Source: an uncultured Lachnospiraceae bacterium (GTDB lineage: Bacteria > Bacillota > Clostridia > Lachnospirales > Lachnospiraceae). Taken from it: a stretch of 64,000 nt of DNA. Made by a program: the position numbers and the translations under genes. The stretch covers positions 1 to 64,000 of the forward strand of contig CAJUFE010000004.1 of assembly GCA_910585635.1 (NCBI GenBank), in the 5' to 3' direction. The notes beneath the pieces are model-generated. The model ran no database searches. It worked only from the letters and a program-made list of their open reading frames with translations, and was not told the origin of the DNA. This document shows, one piece after another, positions 8,146 to 16,808 of the stretch (position 1 is the stretch's first letter; each line of letters starts with the position of its first letter).

Positions 8146-9849
8146 TTACAGCAGCGGGGACAGCAGGCGGCAGAACTGCTCCCGGATCCGGATCCACAGG
8201 CCCCGGTCGGCATAGCCTTCCCTTGTGATCTCCCGGCAGTGGGGGAGGTCCTCTAAGAATGCACGCTCCAGCTTTTCCGTGGATCTCCCGTCGTAGATCA
8301 GCGCATTGACCTCAAAGTTCAGCTCAAAGCTGCGGATGTCCATATTGGCGGTCCCGTAGCAGCTGACCATGCCGTCCACCGTGATCCCCTTGGCGTGGAG
8401 GAAGCCATTTTCATAGACATAACACCGGGCGCCGGCATCCACCAGCTCGCCGGCATAGGAGTAGGTAGCCCAATAGACGAAGGGGTGATCCGGCTTACAG
8501 GGGATCATCAGCCTTACATCCACACCGGAACGGGCGGCGATCTTCAGAGCGGACAGGATCGCATCATCCGGCACAAAATAGGGGGTCTGGATATAGATGT
8601 GGTCCTTTGCCTTGTGGAACAGCTCCAGGTAGTTGTCGCGGATGTTCTTCGTCCGGGTATCCGGCCCGCTGCTGACGATCTGGATCCCCAGGACCTCACC
8701 CGCAGCCTCCGTTCCCACAGCGCCTCCTCTTACTGCCCCTGCCACTGCCTCTCCTGCCACAACCCCTTCCATCGGCTCTCCTGCCGCAGTCCCTTCCATC
8801 GGCTCTCCTGCCACAACCCCTTCCATCGGCTCTCCTGCCACAACCCCTTCCACCGGCTCTCCTGCCGCAGCCCCTTCCGTCGGCTCTCCTGCCGCGGCTG
8901 CTCCTCCCGTCTCCTCCGGCTGCCGTTTCCCTTCAAAATAACGGCCCGAAAGGAACAGGTTCTCATGGGTGGCATAGTTCCAATCCAGCGCAAAGCGGAT
9001 CTGCAGAGCGATCGCGGCGTCCCCCCTGATCTTTAAGTGGGTGTCCCGCCAGTACCCGAACCGGGGATCCTTGGAGATATATTCCTTCCCGATATTAAAG
9101 CCGCCCAAGTAGCCCACTGTCCCGTCGATCACCACGATCTTCCTGTGGTTCCGATAATTGACACGGAGGTTCAGCCGTCCTAAGAAGGGCGGGAAGAAGA
9201 TCCCCACCTGTATCCCCGCCTCCTGCAGCTTACGCCATTTCCTTTTGGACATGAAACGCCCGCCCATCCCGTCTGCCAGCACGCGGACCTCCACGCCGGC
9301 CCGCCTCCTGTCGATCAAGATCGGGACGATCGTGTCAAATACCTCGTCATCCTTGATGATATAGTACTGGAGATGGATATACTGTCTGGCCTGGCGCAGC
9401 TCCCGGCGCAGGTCGGCAAATTTTTCTTTTCCGTCTGTGAAGATCTCCAGCTGGTTCTGCACCGTGAGCACCGCACCGGAGGTCTCTAAGTTATACAGGG
9501 CCAGGTTCCCGTAGTCCCGGATGACCGGGTCCTCATCGGTGACCGGATAGCTCCGGATGATCTTCTCCTGATCCTCGATCGGATAGCGCAGACGGTCCTC
9601 GATCTCCTTGATCCGGAACATCTTGCTCTTTTTTAGGTCCTGGCCAAAGAGCAGGTAAAAAAGGATGCCGAACACCGGGATGAAGTTCAGCGCGAACAGC
9701 CAGGTCCAGACGCTCTTAGGGTCACGGCGCTGAAAAAAGATGATCAGGATGCTGAGGAACAGGTTAAAGATGATGATGTTCTGGAGCAGCCAGCGCCATC
9801 CGGCGCCCAGGCTGGCAAGAATGGTCTCAAGGACCCCCATGTGGCCCAC
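8146..9849 (-). CDS. cls: cardiolipin synthase with a tandem-repeat insertion
   Basis: This membrane enzyme joins two phosphatidylglycerols into cardiolipin. It has two N-terminal membrane helices, then two phospholipase-D HKD motifs: NHRKIVVIDG (about residue 215) and the second at FLHAKGITVDG with GTANMDIRSFE. The length is 567 residues, while the family is usually near 480-510. The excess sits between the two catalytic halves (about residues 315-385), where a 27-bp repeat encodes GEPMEGVVA-type nonapeptides. The insertion is in frame and both motifs are intact, so the enzyme is probably active with a floppy linker. It precedes the small membrane-protein gene on the same strand. Confidence 0.95.
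   Translation of the reverse strand: MGHMGVLETILASLGAGWRWLLQNIIIFNLFLSILIIFFQRRDPKSVWTWLFALNFIPVFGILFYLLFGQDLKKSKMFRIKEIEDRLRYPIEDQEKIIRSYPVTDEDPVIRDYGNLALYNLETSGAVLTVQNQLEIFTDGKEKFADLRRELRQARQYIHLQYYIIKDDEVFDTIVPILIDRRRAGVEVRVLADGMGGRFMSKRKWRKLQEAGIQVGIFFPPFLGRLNLRVNYRNHRKIVVIDGTVGYLGGFNIGKEYISKDPRFGYWRDTHLKIRGDAAIALQIRFALDWNYATHENLFLSGRYFEGKRQPEETGGAAAAGEPTEGAAAGEPVEGVVAGEPMEGVVAGEPMEGTAAGEPMEGVVAGEAVAGAVRGGAVGTEAAGEVLGIQIVSSGPDTRTKNIRDNYLELFHKAKDHIYIQTPYFVPDDAILSALKIAARSGVDVRLMIPCKPDHPFVYWATYSYAGELVDAGARCYVYENGFLHAKGITVDGMVSCYGTANMDIRSFELNFEVNALIYDGRSTEKLERAFLEDLPHCREITREGYADRGLWIRIREQFCRLLSPLL
8749..8883. repeat. 27-bp in-frame tandem repeat inside cls
   Basis: Five contiguous 27-bp units begin CTCTCCTGCC(A/G)CA and end CCATCGG or near variants, with degenerate copies on either side. 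On the coding strand each unit gives nine residues (GEPMEGVVA). The unit length and the CTCCTGCC core match the repeat array at 7865-8072. Confidence 0.9.
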
Positions 9850-9866
9850 CTCCCTCCATTAGTCTG

Positions 9867-10343
9867 TCAGGAACCGTCGGATATCATCCCTGTCATTTTT
9901 TCGCCCAGGCGGTCCGCCCAGCCTTCGGCGAAACAGAAGGAGTAGGGGACGCCGTATTCCGCCCGCAGACGTCGGTACCGCTTAGAACGGTTCCAGATGC
10001 AGGAAGGGATCCCGATGACCAGCAGGTAAAAGGGTCCTAACAGAAGAGACTGGACCGTATGGCCATATTCATGGACCGCCATCCGATCCGCCCCTTGCGG
10101 CGTAAAGATGAACAGGCCTAAGGATACGCCGCTGCCCTTCTTCCATTGGGTGCGGACCGCATGCTGGTAAAAGCTGTGAGGGCAGGAAAGGTTCTGCATG
10201 AACAAGACGGCCCCTGCCAGTGTCTGGACCGCGCCCCAGGTACACTGCACCGCCAGATATAAGACCCGCCAGATCCATCTCACCCACCCCATCCTCGCCT
10301 GTCCGGCCATCTCCTTCTCCTCGATCATGTCCTTTTCTCCCAT
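9867..10343 (-). CDS. membrane protein with an HEYGH...EGWAD zinc-peptidase-like signature
   Basis: This 158-residue protein is unassigned. It has a membrane segment (IWRVLYLAVQCTWGAVQTLA), then MAVHEYGHTVQS, which contains an HExxH motif, a second hydrophobic segment (LLLGPFYLLVIGIP), and CFAEGWADRLG about 50 residues after the HExxH. The arrangement HExxH followed by E-x-x-x-D is that of gluzincin-type metallopeptidases. Whether this short protein is an enzyme is unknown. The ATG at 10341-10343 was chosen over the longer frame because it has a GGAGG seven bases upstream and because the longer start would lie inside the terminator of the preceding gene. Confidence 0.7.
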   Translation of the reverse strand: MGEKDMIEEKEMAGQARMGWVRWIWRVLYLAVQCTWGAVQTLAGAVLFMQNLSCPHSFYQHAVRTQWKKGSGVSLGLFIFTPQGADRMAVHEYGHTVQSLLLGPFYLLVIGIPSCIWNRSKRYRRLRAEYGVPYSFCFAEGWADRLGEKMTGMISDGS

Positions 10344-10374
10344 AGCCTCTCCTCCCGCCCATATCAGGCTGAAG

Positions 10375-10417
10375 ATCAACAAAAGGCCTGCTGAAAACCC
10401 TGTTCTCAGCAGACCTT
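10375..10417 (-). terminator. Rho-independent terminator after the exported-protein gene
   Basis: Minus-strand AAGGTCTGCTGA (10406-10417) pairs with TCAGCAGGCCTT (10383-10394), with one mismatch, and is followed by a T-rich TTGTTG. It lies 17 bases after the stop at 10434. Confidence 0.75.
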
Positions 10418-10433
10418 CCTGTCTCTTTCTTAC

Positions 10434-10919
10434 TTACCGTTCACTTTTTTCGATCGCCTTATACTCGATCCCGCTCACCAGATCCTTCTTCGTGTAAAAG
10501 GTGAGGACCGAATCTTCAGCCGTGTAGATGTAGCTGCCCTTCTCCTCCACATGGTCGCTGCCGTAAGCCTTCTCCATCTCCTGGATGGTGGAACCGATGT
10601 GGATCCCCTCCGGGGTCGTGGTATCCTCGCTCAGGAACCAGACAGACTTGATATGGTCCTTGCTCCCTGACGGGTAGGTGGACAGCTCAAAGCCTGCGTA
10701 GGTAAAGACCTTCTCCTTACCCTGATGCTCACAGCTCTGTGCCTCGTAATAATTCTCCGCCTTCCCCAGCTCCTGGAGCACCTGGGAAGCCTCCTGGTCC
10801 ATAGAGATCTCCAGCTCGCCCACATCAAAGGAATAGGCCATGGATGTGATCATGCCGGTCTGGCAAAGGCAGGATATCGCTGCCGCTGCGGCAAGATATC
10901 TGCGCACCTTTCTATTCAT
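10434..10919 (-). CDS. exported protein of unknown function
   Basis: The 161-residue protein starts with a signal peptide (MNRKVRRYLAAAAAISCLCQ...), with probable cleavage near SMAYS. The mature part contains ELEISMDQEASQVLQELGK, a KVFTYAGFELSTYP strand pair and GIHIGSTIQEMEKAYG, a pattern seen in small secreted Clostridia proteins of unknown role. No catalytic motif is visible. It is followed by its own terminator and so is probably monocistronic. Confidence 0.8.
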   Translation of the reverse strand: MNRKVRRYLAAAAAISCLCQTGMITSMAYSFDVGELEISMDQEASQVLQELGKAENYYEAQSCEHQGKEKVFTYAGFELSTYPSGSKDHIKSVWFLSEDTTTPEGIHIGSTIQEMEKAYGSDHVEEKGSYIYTAEDSVLTFYTKKDLVSGIEYKAIEKSER

Positions 10920-11121
10920 CCCTATCCCTCCTATCTGCTGTCGCTACCTCAAGATATACTACTGATCCACCAGTTATGCCATAAATATAGCACGGAACCA
11001 TGGGGTTTTCAAGGGGCGGCCACCTTACAAATCTTACGATCCTATTACATTTTCCTTTAATTTTCCCGCAGATGCCGCCTGTGGCCCACAGGACATCCGG
11101 ACGCCGGAAAAAAACTGCCGT

Positions 11122-11856
11122 TCAGCCGCCGAACAGCCGGCGCAGGAGCTCTTCTATCCTTCCTGCTCCATCCTCCTCGCCGGCATCTCCCTCCTCATCC
11201 TCAGCCCTTTCCTTCTCTCGTTCTGCCCGCTTAGCTTCTCGCTCGGCCTCTCTCTCCGCCTTCCGCTCAGCCCGCTTTTCGGCCCTTTCCTCTGCCCGGC
11301 TCTTGGTCTCTTCCTCCTGGCCGGCTGTGATGACCCGGTCCGCGTCCTCTGGTGAGACGGCCCTGGTGCTCAAGGTCAAGAGCCATTTCCCATCTTCCTT
11401 CACCATATTGATCACAGCCTGGTCGCCGCTTCCCGCCTCCATAAAATAGACGGTAGCCCGATCCCCTTTTATGTACGTCTCCAGTACCTGGAAGTCCACC
11501 TGAGGAGCCCCGCTCTGGCTGGCATAGTCATCCATCATGCCCTGGAACAGCGGGAGCATGGCGATCAGGTCCTCGGCGCTGATGTTGATATCCACATCGG
11601 TCACCGTACTGGCGATCCCCATCACCAGATCCAATCCCGCGGTCAAGGACTTTACGGAGGTCTCATCCATGCAGTCCAGCATCCCGTTCACATCCATGGC
11701 GTTGAAGGCGTCCTCAAACTCCTCCAGCGTATCCTCCGGCAGGGGCTCCTTGACCTTGGGCAGGGATAGACACCCGCTCACATTAGCCAGCAGCCCGATC
11801 AGCGCAAACGCGCATACAGTCCGTTTGATCTTCATCCTTTTCCTCTCATCCCTCAT
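11122..11856 (-). CDS. lipoprotein with a charged C-terminal tail
   Basis: The 244-residue protein has a type II signal peptide with a lipobox (LLANVSGC near residue 29). The globular middle contains EFEDAFNAMDVNGMLDCMDE and VYFMEAGSGDQAVINMVKEDGKWLL, resembling DUF-type lipoproteins with an NTF2-like fold. The last 65 residues are almost entirely Glu, Lys, Arg and Ala (EERAEKRAERKAEREAEREA), probably a charged helix. The first Met or the Met at residue 8 (MKIKRTVC) could be the start. Function is unknown. Confidence 0.8.
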   Translation of the reverse strand: MRDERKRMKIKRTVCAFALIGLLANVSGCLSLPKVKEPLPEDTLEEFEDAFNAMDVNGMLDCMDETSVKSLTAGLDLVMGIASTVTDVDINISAEDLIAMLPLFQGMMDDYASQSGAPQVDFQVLETYIKGDRATVYFMEAGSGDQAVINMVKEDGKWLLTLSTRAVSPEDADRVITAGQEEETKSRAEERAEKRAERKAEREAEREAKRAEREKERAEDEEGDAGEEDGAGRIEELLRRLFGG

Positions 11857-11892
11857 GTTCCTTATCCTGCCCTATGGCCCTGGCAACCCCTT

Positions 11893-11927
11893 AAAAAGCA
11901 GGAGCTGCTGTTAAAGGCAGCTCCTGC
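11893..11927 (-). terminator. Rho-independent terminator after spoVT
   Basis: An 11-bp perfect stem, GCAGGAGCTGC (11898-11908) with GCAGCTCCTGC (11917-11927), is followed on the minus strand by TTTTT. It lies about 100 bases after the spoVT stop. Confidence 0.8.
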
Positions 11928-11930
11928 CCT

Positions 11931-11953
11931 CCTGGTCTGCCGCGCAGACCAGG
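11931..11953. other. perfect 10-bp hairpin next to the spoVT terminator
   Basis: CCTGGTCTGC (11931-11940) pairs with GCAGACCAGG (11944-11953) across a 3-base loop, with no T-run on either side. It may assist the adjacent terminator. Confidence 0.5.
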
Positions 11954-12026
11954 TCGCCAGGTCTCTTCCTCGTGAAGATCCGTCATCTTTGTAAAGATCT
12001 GTCACCCATCCCAAAAAAGTCCGCCT

Positions 12027-12575
12027 TCAGCCTTCCATCTGCCGCCCTAAAAATCCGGCCGCGGTGGCCGCCAGCTTGACCTCCGTATCGCCGAACCTGG
12101 CCCTGGGCTCCCGGCTTAAGATCGCTACAGCTCCGATCGCGTCGCCTTCGCTCAAGATCGCCGCCACCACCTGGGCGGTGATCCCCTCCAGCTCCTCTGC
12201 TACCAGGGAGATAAAATTCTTATCATCCTTTCCCGCGCAGATCGATTGCCTCTCATTGATCAGCTGCTCCAGCTGTCTGCTGATGTTCTTCTGCAGCAGC
12301 TCCTTTTTAGGGCCTCCGGCCACGGCGATCACCTGGTCCCGATCCGTGATGCACACCATCAGCCCTGTGGACTGCGCCATGGCCTCTGCATACTGACTGG
12401 CAAATGCCGTCAGCTCCACCATAGGGGAGTATTTTTTCAATATGATCTCGCCTTCCCGGTCCGTGAAGATCTCAAGAGGCGTGCCTTCCCGTAAACGTAA
12501 TGTACGGCGGATCTCCTTCGGTACTACGATCCTGCCAAGATCATCGATCCTTCTTACAATACCTGTAGCTTTCAT
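12027..12575 (-). CDS. spoVT: stage V sporulation protein T (AbrB-type regulator)
   Basis: SpoVT is the forespore regulator that modulates sigma-G genes. The 182 residues begin with the AbrB swapped-hairpin DNA-binding domain (MKATGIVRRIDDLGRIVVPK EIRRTLRL), and a GAF-like C-terminal domain runs from about residue 60 (STGLMVCITDRDQVIAVAG). Length and both domains match the family. GGAGGAAT precedes the ATG. In Bacillus subtilis spoVT follows mfd. Here the two genes keep the same orientation but are separated by about 21.6 kb holding the signalling locus and adhE. Confidence 0.96.
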   Translation of the reverse strand: MKATGIVRRIDDLGRIVVPKEIRRTLRLREGTPLEIFTDREGEIILKKYSPMVELTAFASQYAEAMAQSTGLMVCITDRDQVIAVAGGPKKELLQKNISRQLEQLINERQSICAGKDDKNFISLVAEELEGITAQVVAAILSEGDAIGAVAILSREPRARFGDTEVKLAATAAGFLGRQMEG

Positions 12576-12735
12576 ATAGATTCCTCCATTTCCGTCACCC
12601 GATCCCGCTTGAGGATCATCGACCTGCTTGAGCGCAGCGCGGTTTTTACTGTATGTCCCGCTTCTGGAAAGTAGTATCTGTAGAATGGAGGAATTTATGC
12701 AGAAAACCTGTCAGGGAAGATCTTCTGCCGATCGG

Positions 12736-13452
12736 CTACTGTAACTCCCACTCAACTTCCTCGATAAAATCATCGATCTCGGTCTCGTCTAAGTATTTTC
12801 CTAATTTTTCCTTTACAGCCTTTTCGAAAGCTGACCTGGAGGTGTAGACATGGTTATCTACACGATCGTCCCGTAATTGCTGGCGGATCCTGTCAATAGA
12901 TTCCTCTACACCTGGCGCCGGTTCCCACTCACGAGAATTTGGGTTATATCTCTCCAGGATGTTTTCTTTATTATACCGATATTTTATGCCATTCTGCTCG
13001 AAAGACCGGTTATCGTTCTTTGCCGCGCCGTCGCTCTCAAAGTACCAGAGCTGGCCTTCGATCTCTCTCTGGCCCACAGCCATGACCCCATTCGTATCCA
13101 TGTAATAGGTCTTATTCCCCAGCTCCAAAAAGCCGGTGTACATATTGCCATTTCCGTCAAGATAGTACCAATTCCCACCATCAGCCAGCCAGCCGGTAGC
13201 GATGGTGCCATCCTCACGGAAATATCTCCACTGGCCGTTCATCTGTGCCCAGCCTTTCACCAGATAGCCCTCCGCGTCAAAGCAATATTCCTTGCCATCG
13301 ATCGTCCTCCAGCCATTGGATGCATAATTGCCGCTGTCGAACACATACCACCAGCCTCTGGCATCCTTCTGCCAGCCTGCCGCCATAGCCGGGACTGCAC
13401 TGCAGATCGATAATGCCGCCACAACTGCCGCCACCCATACTTTCTTCTTCAT
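12736..13452 (-). CDS. exported cell-wall-binding repeat protein
   Basis: The 238-residue protein has a signal peptide (MKKKVWVAAVVAALSICSA...PAMAA) and then five or six tandem aromatic repeats of the choline/glucan-binding type (GWWYVFDSGNYASNGW, GKEYCFDAEGYLVKGW, GQWRYFREDGTIATGW, NWYYLDGNGNMYTGF, KTYYMDTNGVMAVGQ). These normally anchor proteins to wall polymers. The C-terminal 85 residues are charged and helical (SIDRIRQQLRDDRVDNHVYT) with no recognised catalytic motif. It sits at the downstream end of the kinase/FHA locus on the same strand, 164 bp beyond the PASTA kinase gene, and might be a surface partner; that link is inference. Confidence 0.9.
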   Translation of the reverse strand: MKKKVWVAAVVAALSICSAVPAMAAGWQKDARGWWYVFDSGNYASNGWRTIDGKEYCFDAEGYLVKGWAQMNGQWRYFREDGTIATGWLADGGNWYYLDGNGNMYTGFLELGNKTYYMDTNGVMAVGQREIEGQLWYFESDGAAKNDNRSFEQNGIKYRYNKENILERYNPNSREWEPAPGVEESIDRIRQQLRDDRVDNHVYTSRSAFEKAVKEKLGKYLDETEIDDFIEEVEWELQ

Positions 13453-13616
13453 CTTAGAACCCTCCTGTTTTCTTTTTTTGCCGGGGCTGCCTGACGCACG
13501 GCCGGGCAGCCGCCTTCCTCTTACATCATTTTACACTATCTTGTCACTTTTTACATCGTTCTTTTCTCCCTGGAGCCTTACATTTTTCTTTCATATCCAT
13601 TACGAAAAAGATGGCT

Positions 13617-15938
13617 CTAGAATGGAACGTCACCCAAAAAGTCCGGGACCAGCTCTTGCTGTTGCTGCTGTCTGGCCGCCTCTTCGGCCGCCCGCTGAGC
13701 TGCCGCCTCAGCCTCACGCTGCCTGGCTGCCTCGGCTTCACGGGCTGCCGCTTCCTCCGCTGCCCGCTGGGCCGCCGCCGCTTCCTCCGCTGCCCGCTGG
13801 GCTGCCGCTGCTTCCTCTGCCTGGCGCTGGGCTGCCGCCTGCTGCTCCTGCTGACGGCGGGCCGCCTCTTCCTGCTGCCTCCTGGCGGCCTCTGCCGCTG
13901 CCGGGTCCTGGGTCGCCGGCTGGGACTGCTGGGTCCTGCTGCCTGCGGGCTGCTTGGCGGGATCCGGCCCCTTACTGATGATCAGGTCCACCTTATCGCC
14001 CTTCTTCACCTCCGCATCCTGGGCGATGCTCTGGGAGATGACCTTGCCCGCCCCTACGGAATCACTGTACTCTTCCGTGACGGACCTTACCGTAAGGCCC
14101 AGCCCCTCGATAGCCGCTCTTGCCTCTGCCTCGGACATCAGCTGCACGTTCTTCATGTAGATCTTCTCCGCACCGCTGCTGACCCGGACCGTGACAAAGG
14201 AACCCTTGTTGGCTTCCTGACCGGCCGCGGGATCCTGGCCTAAGACCATGCCTGCCGGCTGGTCGCTGGCCTCCTCCACCCAGTTGACCTTAAAGCCTTC
14301 AGCGCTCATCAGCCGTTCTGCCTCTTCACGCTTCTTTCCGGCTACATCCGGCACCTTCACCTGGACGTTGGGGTCGCCGCCGTCGCCCTCCTTCACGCAG
14401 ATCGTCAGGACGATCTCCTGGTCTAATTCCACATTATCGCCGGTCTTATGGCTGGCCTCCAGTACGGCATCCAGCACGCCCTCTTCCTTGCCATCCTCCA
14501 GCCGGACGTTCACAAACCCGGCCTCCTCAAGGAGCTTTTGGGCCTCGTCCTTCTGTAAGCCTACCACAGAGGGGAACACGGCCTTTTCCTTGCCCATGCT
14601 GATCTCCACCACCACCATGGTGTTCACGGGAAGGATAGAGCCTGCCACCTGCTCCTGATAGGAGACCATATCCTGGGGGATCTCGCTGGAATAGACCATC
14701 TTATCCCTGGACATGCCCAGGGTCTCCGCCTTTAAGAGTTCTTCCGCTTCATCGGCATTCTTATTGACCACGTTGGGGACACGGGTACTCCCCTCCTCGA
14801 CCTCGCTGTGGCGCGGACCCTGGATATTGAAATGGATCACGCCGGTGACCATCAGGGCGATCACCACCCCTGCCGCGGCCACGCCTGCACCGGCTAAGGC
14901 CAGCACCCATTTCGGCACCGCGCCCACATCCCGCTTATCCTTGGTCCGCTCCCGCTCCTTCACCTCGGCCGCCATCAGCTCCTGAGAAAACTCCTCCATG
15001 GTCTGGGTGCGGTCCTGGATCTTCACGTTCATGGCGTTCATCAAGGCCGTCTCCATGGGCTTGGGGATCTTGACCCCCAGCTTAGAAGGCTTCTTGACCT
15101 CGTCCTTCACGCTCCGCTCCATGGCATCCTCCGGGGTGATGCCGGTGAGCATCTTATAGAGGGTGGCTGCTAATGCATAGACATCGGTCCAGGTCCCCTG
15201 GTCGCCCCGGCTCCGATACTGCTCCTCCGGCGCGTAGCCCGGCTTGATGATGACCGAAAGGCTCTTGCTGTGCTTGGTGGTGGCATAACGGGCGGCGCCG
15301 AAATCCAGGAGCTTCACCTCCAGCTTATCCGGCTCCTCCGGGTTCAGCACATAGATATTATCCGGCGCGATATCCCGGTGCAGGATGCCGGTCTTATGTA
15401 CCGCCTCCATGGCCGAGGCCACCTGCAAGATCACCGGCAGCGCCTGCTCCACCGACATCTTGCCGTGGGTCTCCAGATATTCCTTTAAGGACATGCCCTC
15501 TAAGTATTCCATGACGATATAGGAGGTGCCATTGGCCTCAAAGCAGTCGTAGATCTGCACGATCCCGGGGACAGCCTCGAACTTCGCCAGCCGCTTGGCC
15601 TCCTCCAGGGTCTTCACCAGACCTTCCTTAAACTGCTCTTCCTTATCGCCGGAATAGACCGTGACCTTCTGCTGTGTAGGCATCCTGGTGGCAAATTCAC
15701 TGGGGAGGTATTCTTTTATCGCTACCTTCCGCTCCATCAGATGGTCCCAGCCCACATAGGTCACGCCAAAGCCTCCGAACCCCAGCACCTTGCCCACGAT
15801 GAACCGCTGCTTTAACACGGAGCCTGGGGGGATGTGGTAGGATTGCTTCGCCGGCGTATCAAAAGCATAGCCGCAATGAGGACAGATGTCGAACTGATCA
15901 TCATACTTCCTCATACATCCCATACATAATCTTTCCAT
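13617..15938 (-). CDS. Ser/Thr protein kinase with zinc ribbon and extracellular PASTA repeats
   Basis: The 773-residue membrane kinase carries an N-terminal zinc ribbon (CMGC...CPHCG), then a complete kinase domain: glycine loop GFGGFG, lysine in VAIKEY, catalytic loop HRDIAPDN, DFG in LLDFGAAR and APE in GYAPEEQY. A single membrane helix (about residues 345-370) leads to about four PASTA repeats (TRVPNVVNKNADEAEELLKA and following), which in PrkC/PknB kinases bind muropeptides or lipid II outside the cell. The last 100 residues are Ala/Glu/Gln/Arg-rich (AAQRAAEEAAAREAEAARQR). It is the most downstream kinase of the locus and shares its PASTA layout with the pseudokinase encoded by 16809-19181. 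Confidence 0.95.
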   Translation of the reverse strand: MERLCMGCMRKYDDQFDICPHCGYAFDTPAKQSYHIPPGSVLKQRFIVGKVLGFGGFGVTYVGWDHLMERKVAIKEYLPSEFATRMPTQQKVTVYSGDKEEQFKEGLVKTLEEAKRLAKFEAVPGIVQIYDCFEANGTSYIVMEYLEGMSLKEYLETHGKMSVEQALPVILQVASAMEAVHKTGILHRDIAPDNIYVLNPEEPDKLEVKLLDFGAARYATTKHSKSLSVIIKPGYAPEEQYRSRGDQGTWTDVYALAATLYKMLTGITPEDAMERSVKDEVKKPSKLGVKIPKPMETALMNAMNVKIQDRTQTMEEFSQELMAAEVKERERTKDKRDVGAVPKWVLALAGAGVAAAGVVIALMVTGVIHFNIQGPRHSEVEEGSTRVPNVVNKNADEAEELLKAETLGMSRDKMVYSSEIPQDMVSYQEQVAGSILPVNTMVVVEISMGKEKAVFPSVVGLQKDEAQKLLEEAGFVNVRLEDGKEEGVLDAVLEASHKTGDNVELDQEIVLTICVKEGDGGDPNVQVKVPDVAGKKREEAERLMSAEGFKVNWVEEASDQPAGMVLGQDPAAGQEANKGSFVTVRVSSGAEKIYMKNVQLMSEAEARAAIEGLGLTVRSVTEEYSDSVGAGKVISQSIAQDAEVKKGDKVDLIISKGPDPAKQPAGSRTQQSQPATQDPAAAEAARRQQEEAARRQQEQQAAAQRQAEEAAAAQRAAEEAAAAQRAAEEAAAREAEAARQREAEAAAQRAAEEAARQQQQQELVPDFLGDVPF

Positions 15939-15995
15939 ATCAACCTATCCCTCTATCCTTTTGTCTTTCGGCCCTGCTCCTTTTGCAGGCCCGTT

Positions 15996-16760
15996 TTATT
16001 TCTTATCGGTCTTTTTGTCCTCGCCCTTCTTCTCTAAGTCTTCCCAGGCGAACTTCTCTGTGCAGAAGGGGATCAGCAGCAGCTCTACATTCCCCACGGA
16101 CAGACGATCGTAGGGCGCCAGCTTCTCATTGTCCAGCACCACCTTGTCGTTTAGATAGAACAGCTCCCTGGAATCGCCGGGTTGGGCTAAGAACATCCTC
16201 CCTCTGGGCTCGTAGATGATCACGGCATGGCGGTCCCTGGACACGGAAGCCTCCCCCTCCAGGCACACATCCATCTGCTGGCTGCGGCCCACGAAATTCC
16301 GGCCGCTCTTTAAAGGAAAGCTCTGGCCCAGGTACTTTCCCGCCGTGCAGACCAGCCAGCCCACCACCGGGTCTCGCTTGACGGGGGCCTTAATCTGCTC
16401 CATCAGGGGGCTGTAATGGCTGATCGTCACCGGGTCGTCATCTAGGAACATCCCCGACCCGTTCTCGATCGACTGCATCGCCGCCGAGATCCCGCCTCCG
16501 GCCACATCCTTTGCCTGGGACTTCTGGGTCACCGGATCGTCGGACAGGGAGCTACTGGCTATGGTCACCGGCTCGCTGCCCCCCGCCACGGTCATGGGCT
16601 CGCCGCCTCCGCCGCCCATCGCCACCGTCACATCCGAAGAGCCGGAGGACATGGCCACCGTCACCGAGTCCCCGCCCGCGCTGACCGGACCGCAATGGGG
16701 ACAGCTGGGAAACTTATCGCTGTCATAAAAATGGCCTTTGTTGCACTTTACCAGGTTCAT
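15996..16760 (-). CDS. FHA-domain protein with zinc-ribbon N-terminus
   Basis: The 254-residue cytosolic protein starts with a degenerate zinc ribbon (MNLVKCNKGHFYDSDKFPSC and PHCG), followed by a low-complexity linker (VTVAMSSGSSDVTVAMGGGG) and a C-terminal FHA domain (GRNFVGRSQQMDVCLEGEA, SRDRHAVIIYEP). FHA domains bind phosphothreonine, so it is a likely reader of the neighbouring kinases. It is a close paralogue of the FHA protein at 28301-28912. AAAGGAGGG lies before the ATG. It sits between the active and inactive PASTA kinases. Confidence 0.93.
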   Translation of the reverse strand: MNLVKCNKGHFYDSDKFPSCPHCGPVSAGGDSVTVAMSSGSSDVTVAMGGGGGEPMTVAGGSEPVTIASSSLSDDPVTQKSQAKDVAGGGISAAMQSIENGSGMFLDDDPVTISHYSPLMEQIKAPVKRDPVVGWLVCTAGKYLGQSFPLKSGRNFVGRSQQMDVCLEGEASVSRDRHAVIIYEPRGRMFLAQPGDSRELFYLNDKVVLDNEKLAPYDRLSVGNVELLLIPFCTEKFAWEDLEKKGEDKKTDKK

Positions 16761-16808
16761 GTAAGATCCCTCCTTTTGCTGACACTACACGCTTCTCTCT
16801 AAGATATC

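Noticed and set aside
7793..8197. N-terminal extension of 135 residues on the small membrane-protein gene
   Set aside because: It is mainly repeat-encoded, overlaps the cls 3' end by 52 bp and crosses a strong hairpin. The family normally starts near the chosen Met.
7629..8256. Overlapping Pro/Ser-rich or Glu/Lys-rich ORFs on both strands over the 27-bp repeat
   Set aside because: A stop-free 27-bp unit keeps every frame open. Composition is wholly repeat-driven and no ribosome-binding site is seen.
12630..12670. Sigma-G-type promoter before spoVT (CATACA-like -10)
   Set aside because: The -10 resembles the consensus only loosely, and no matching -35 was found at the right distance.
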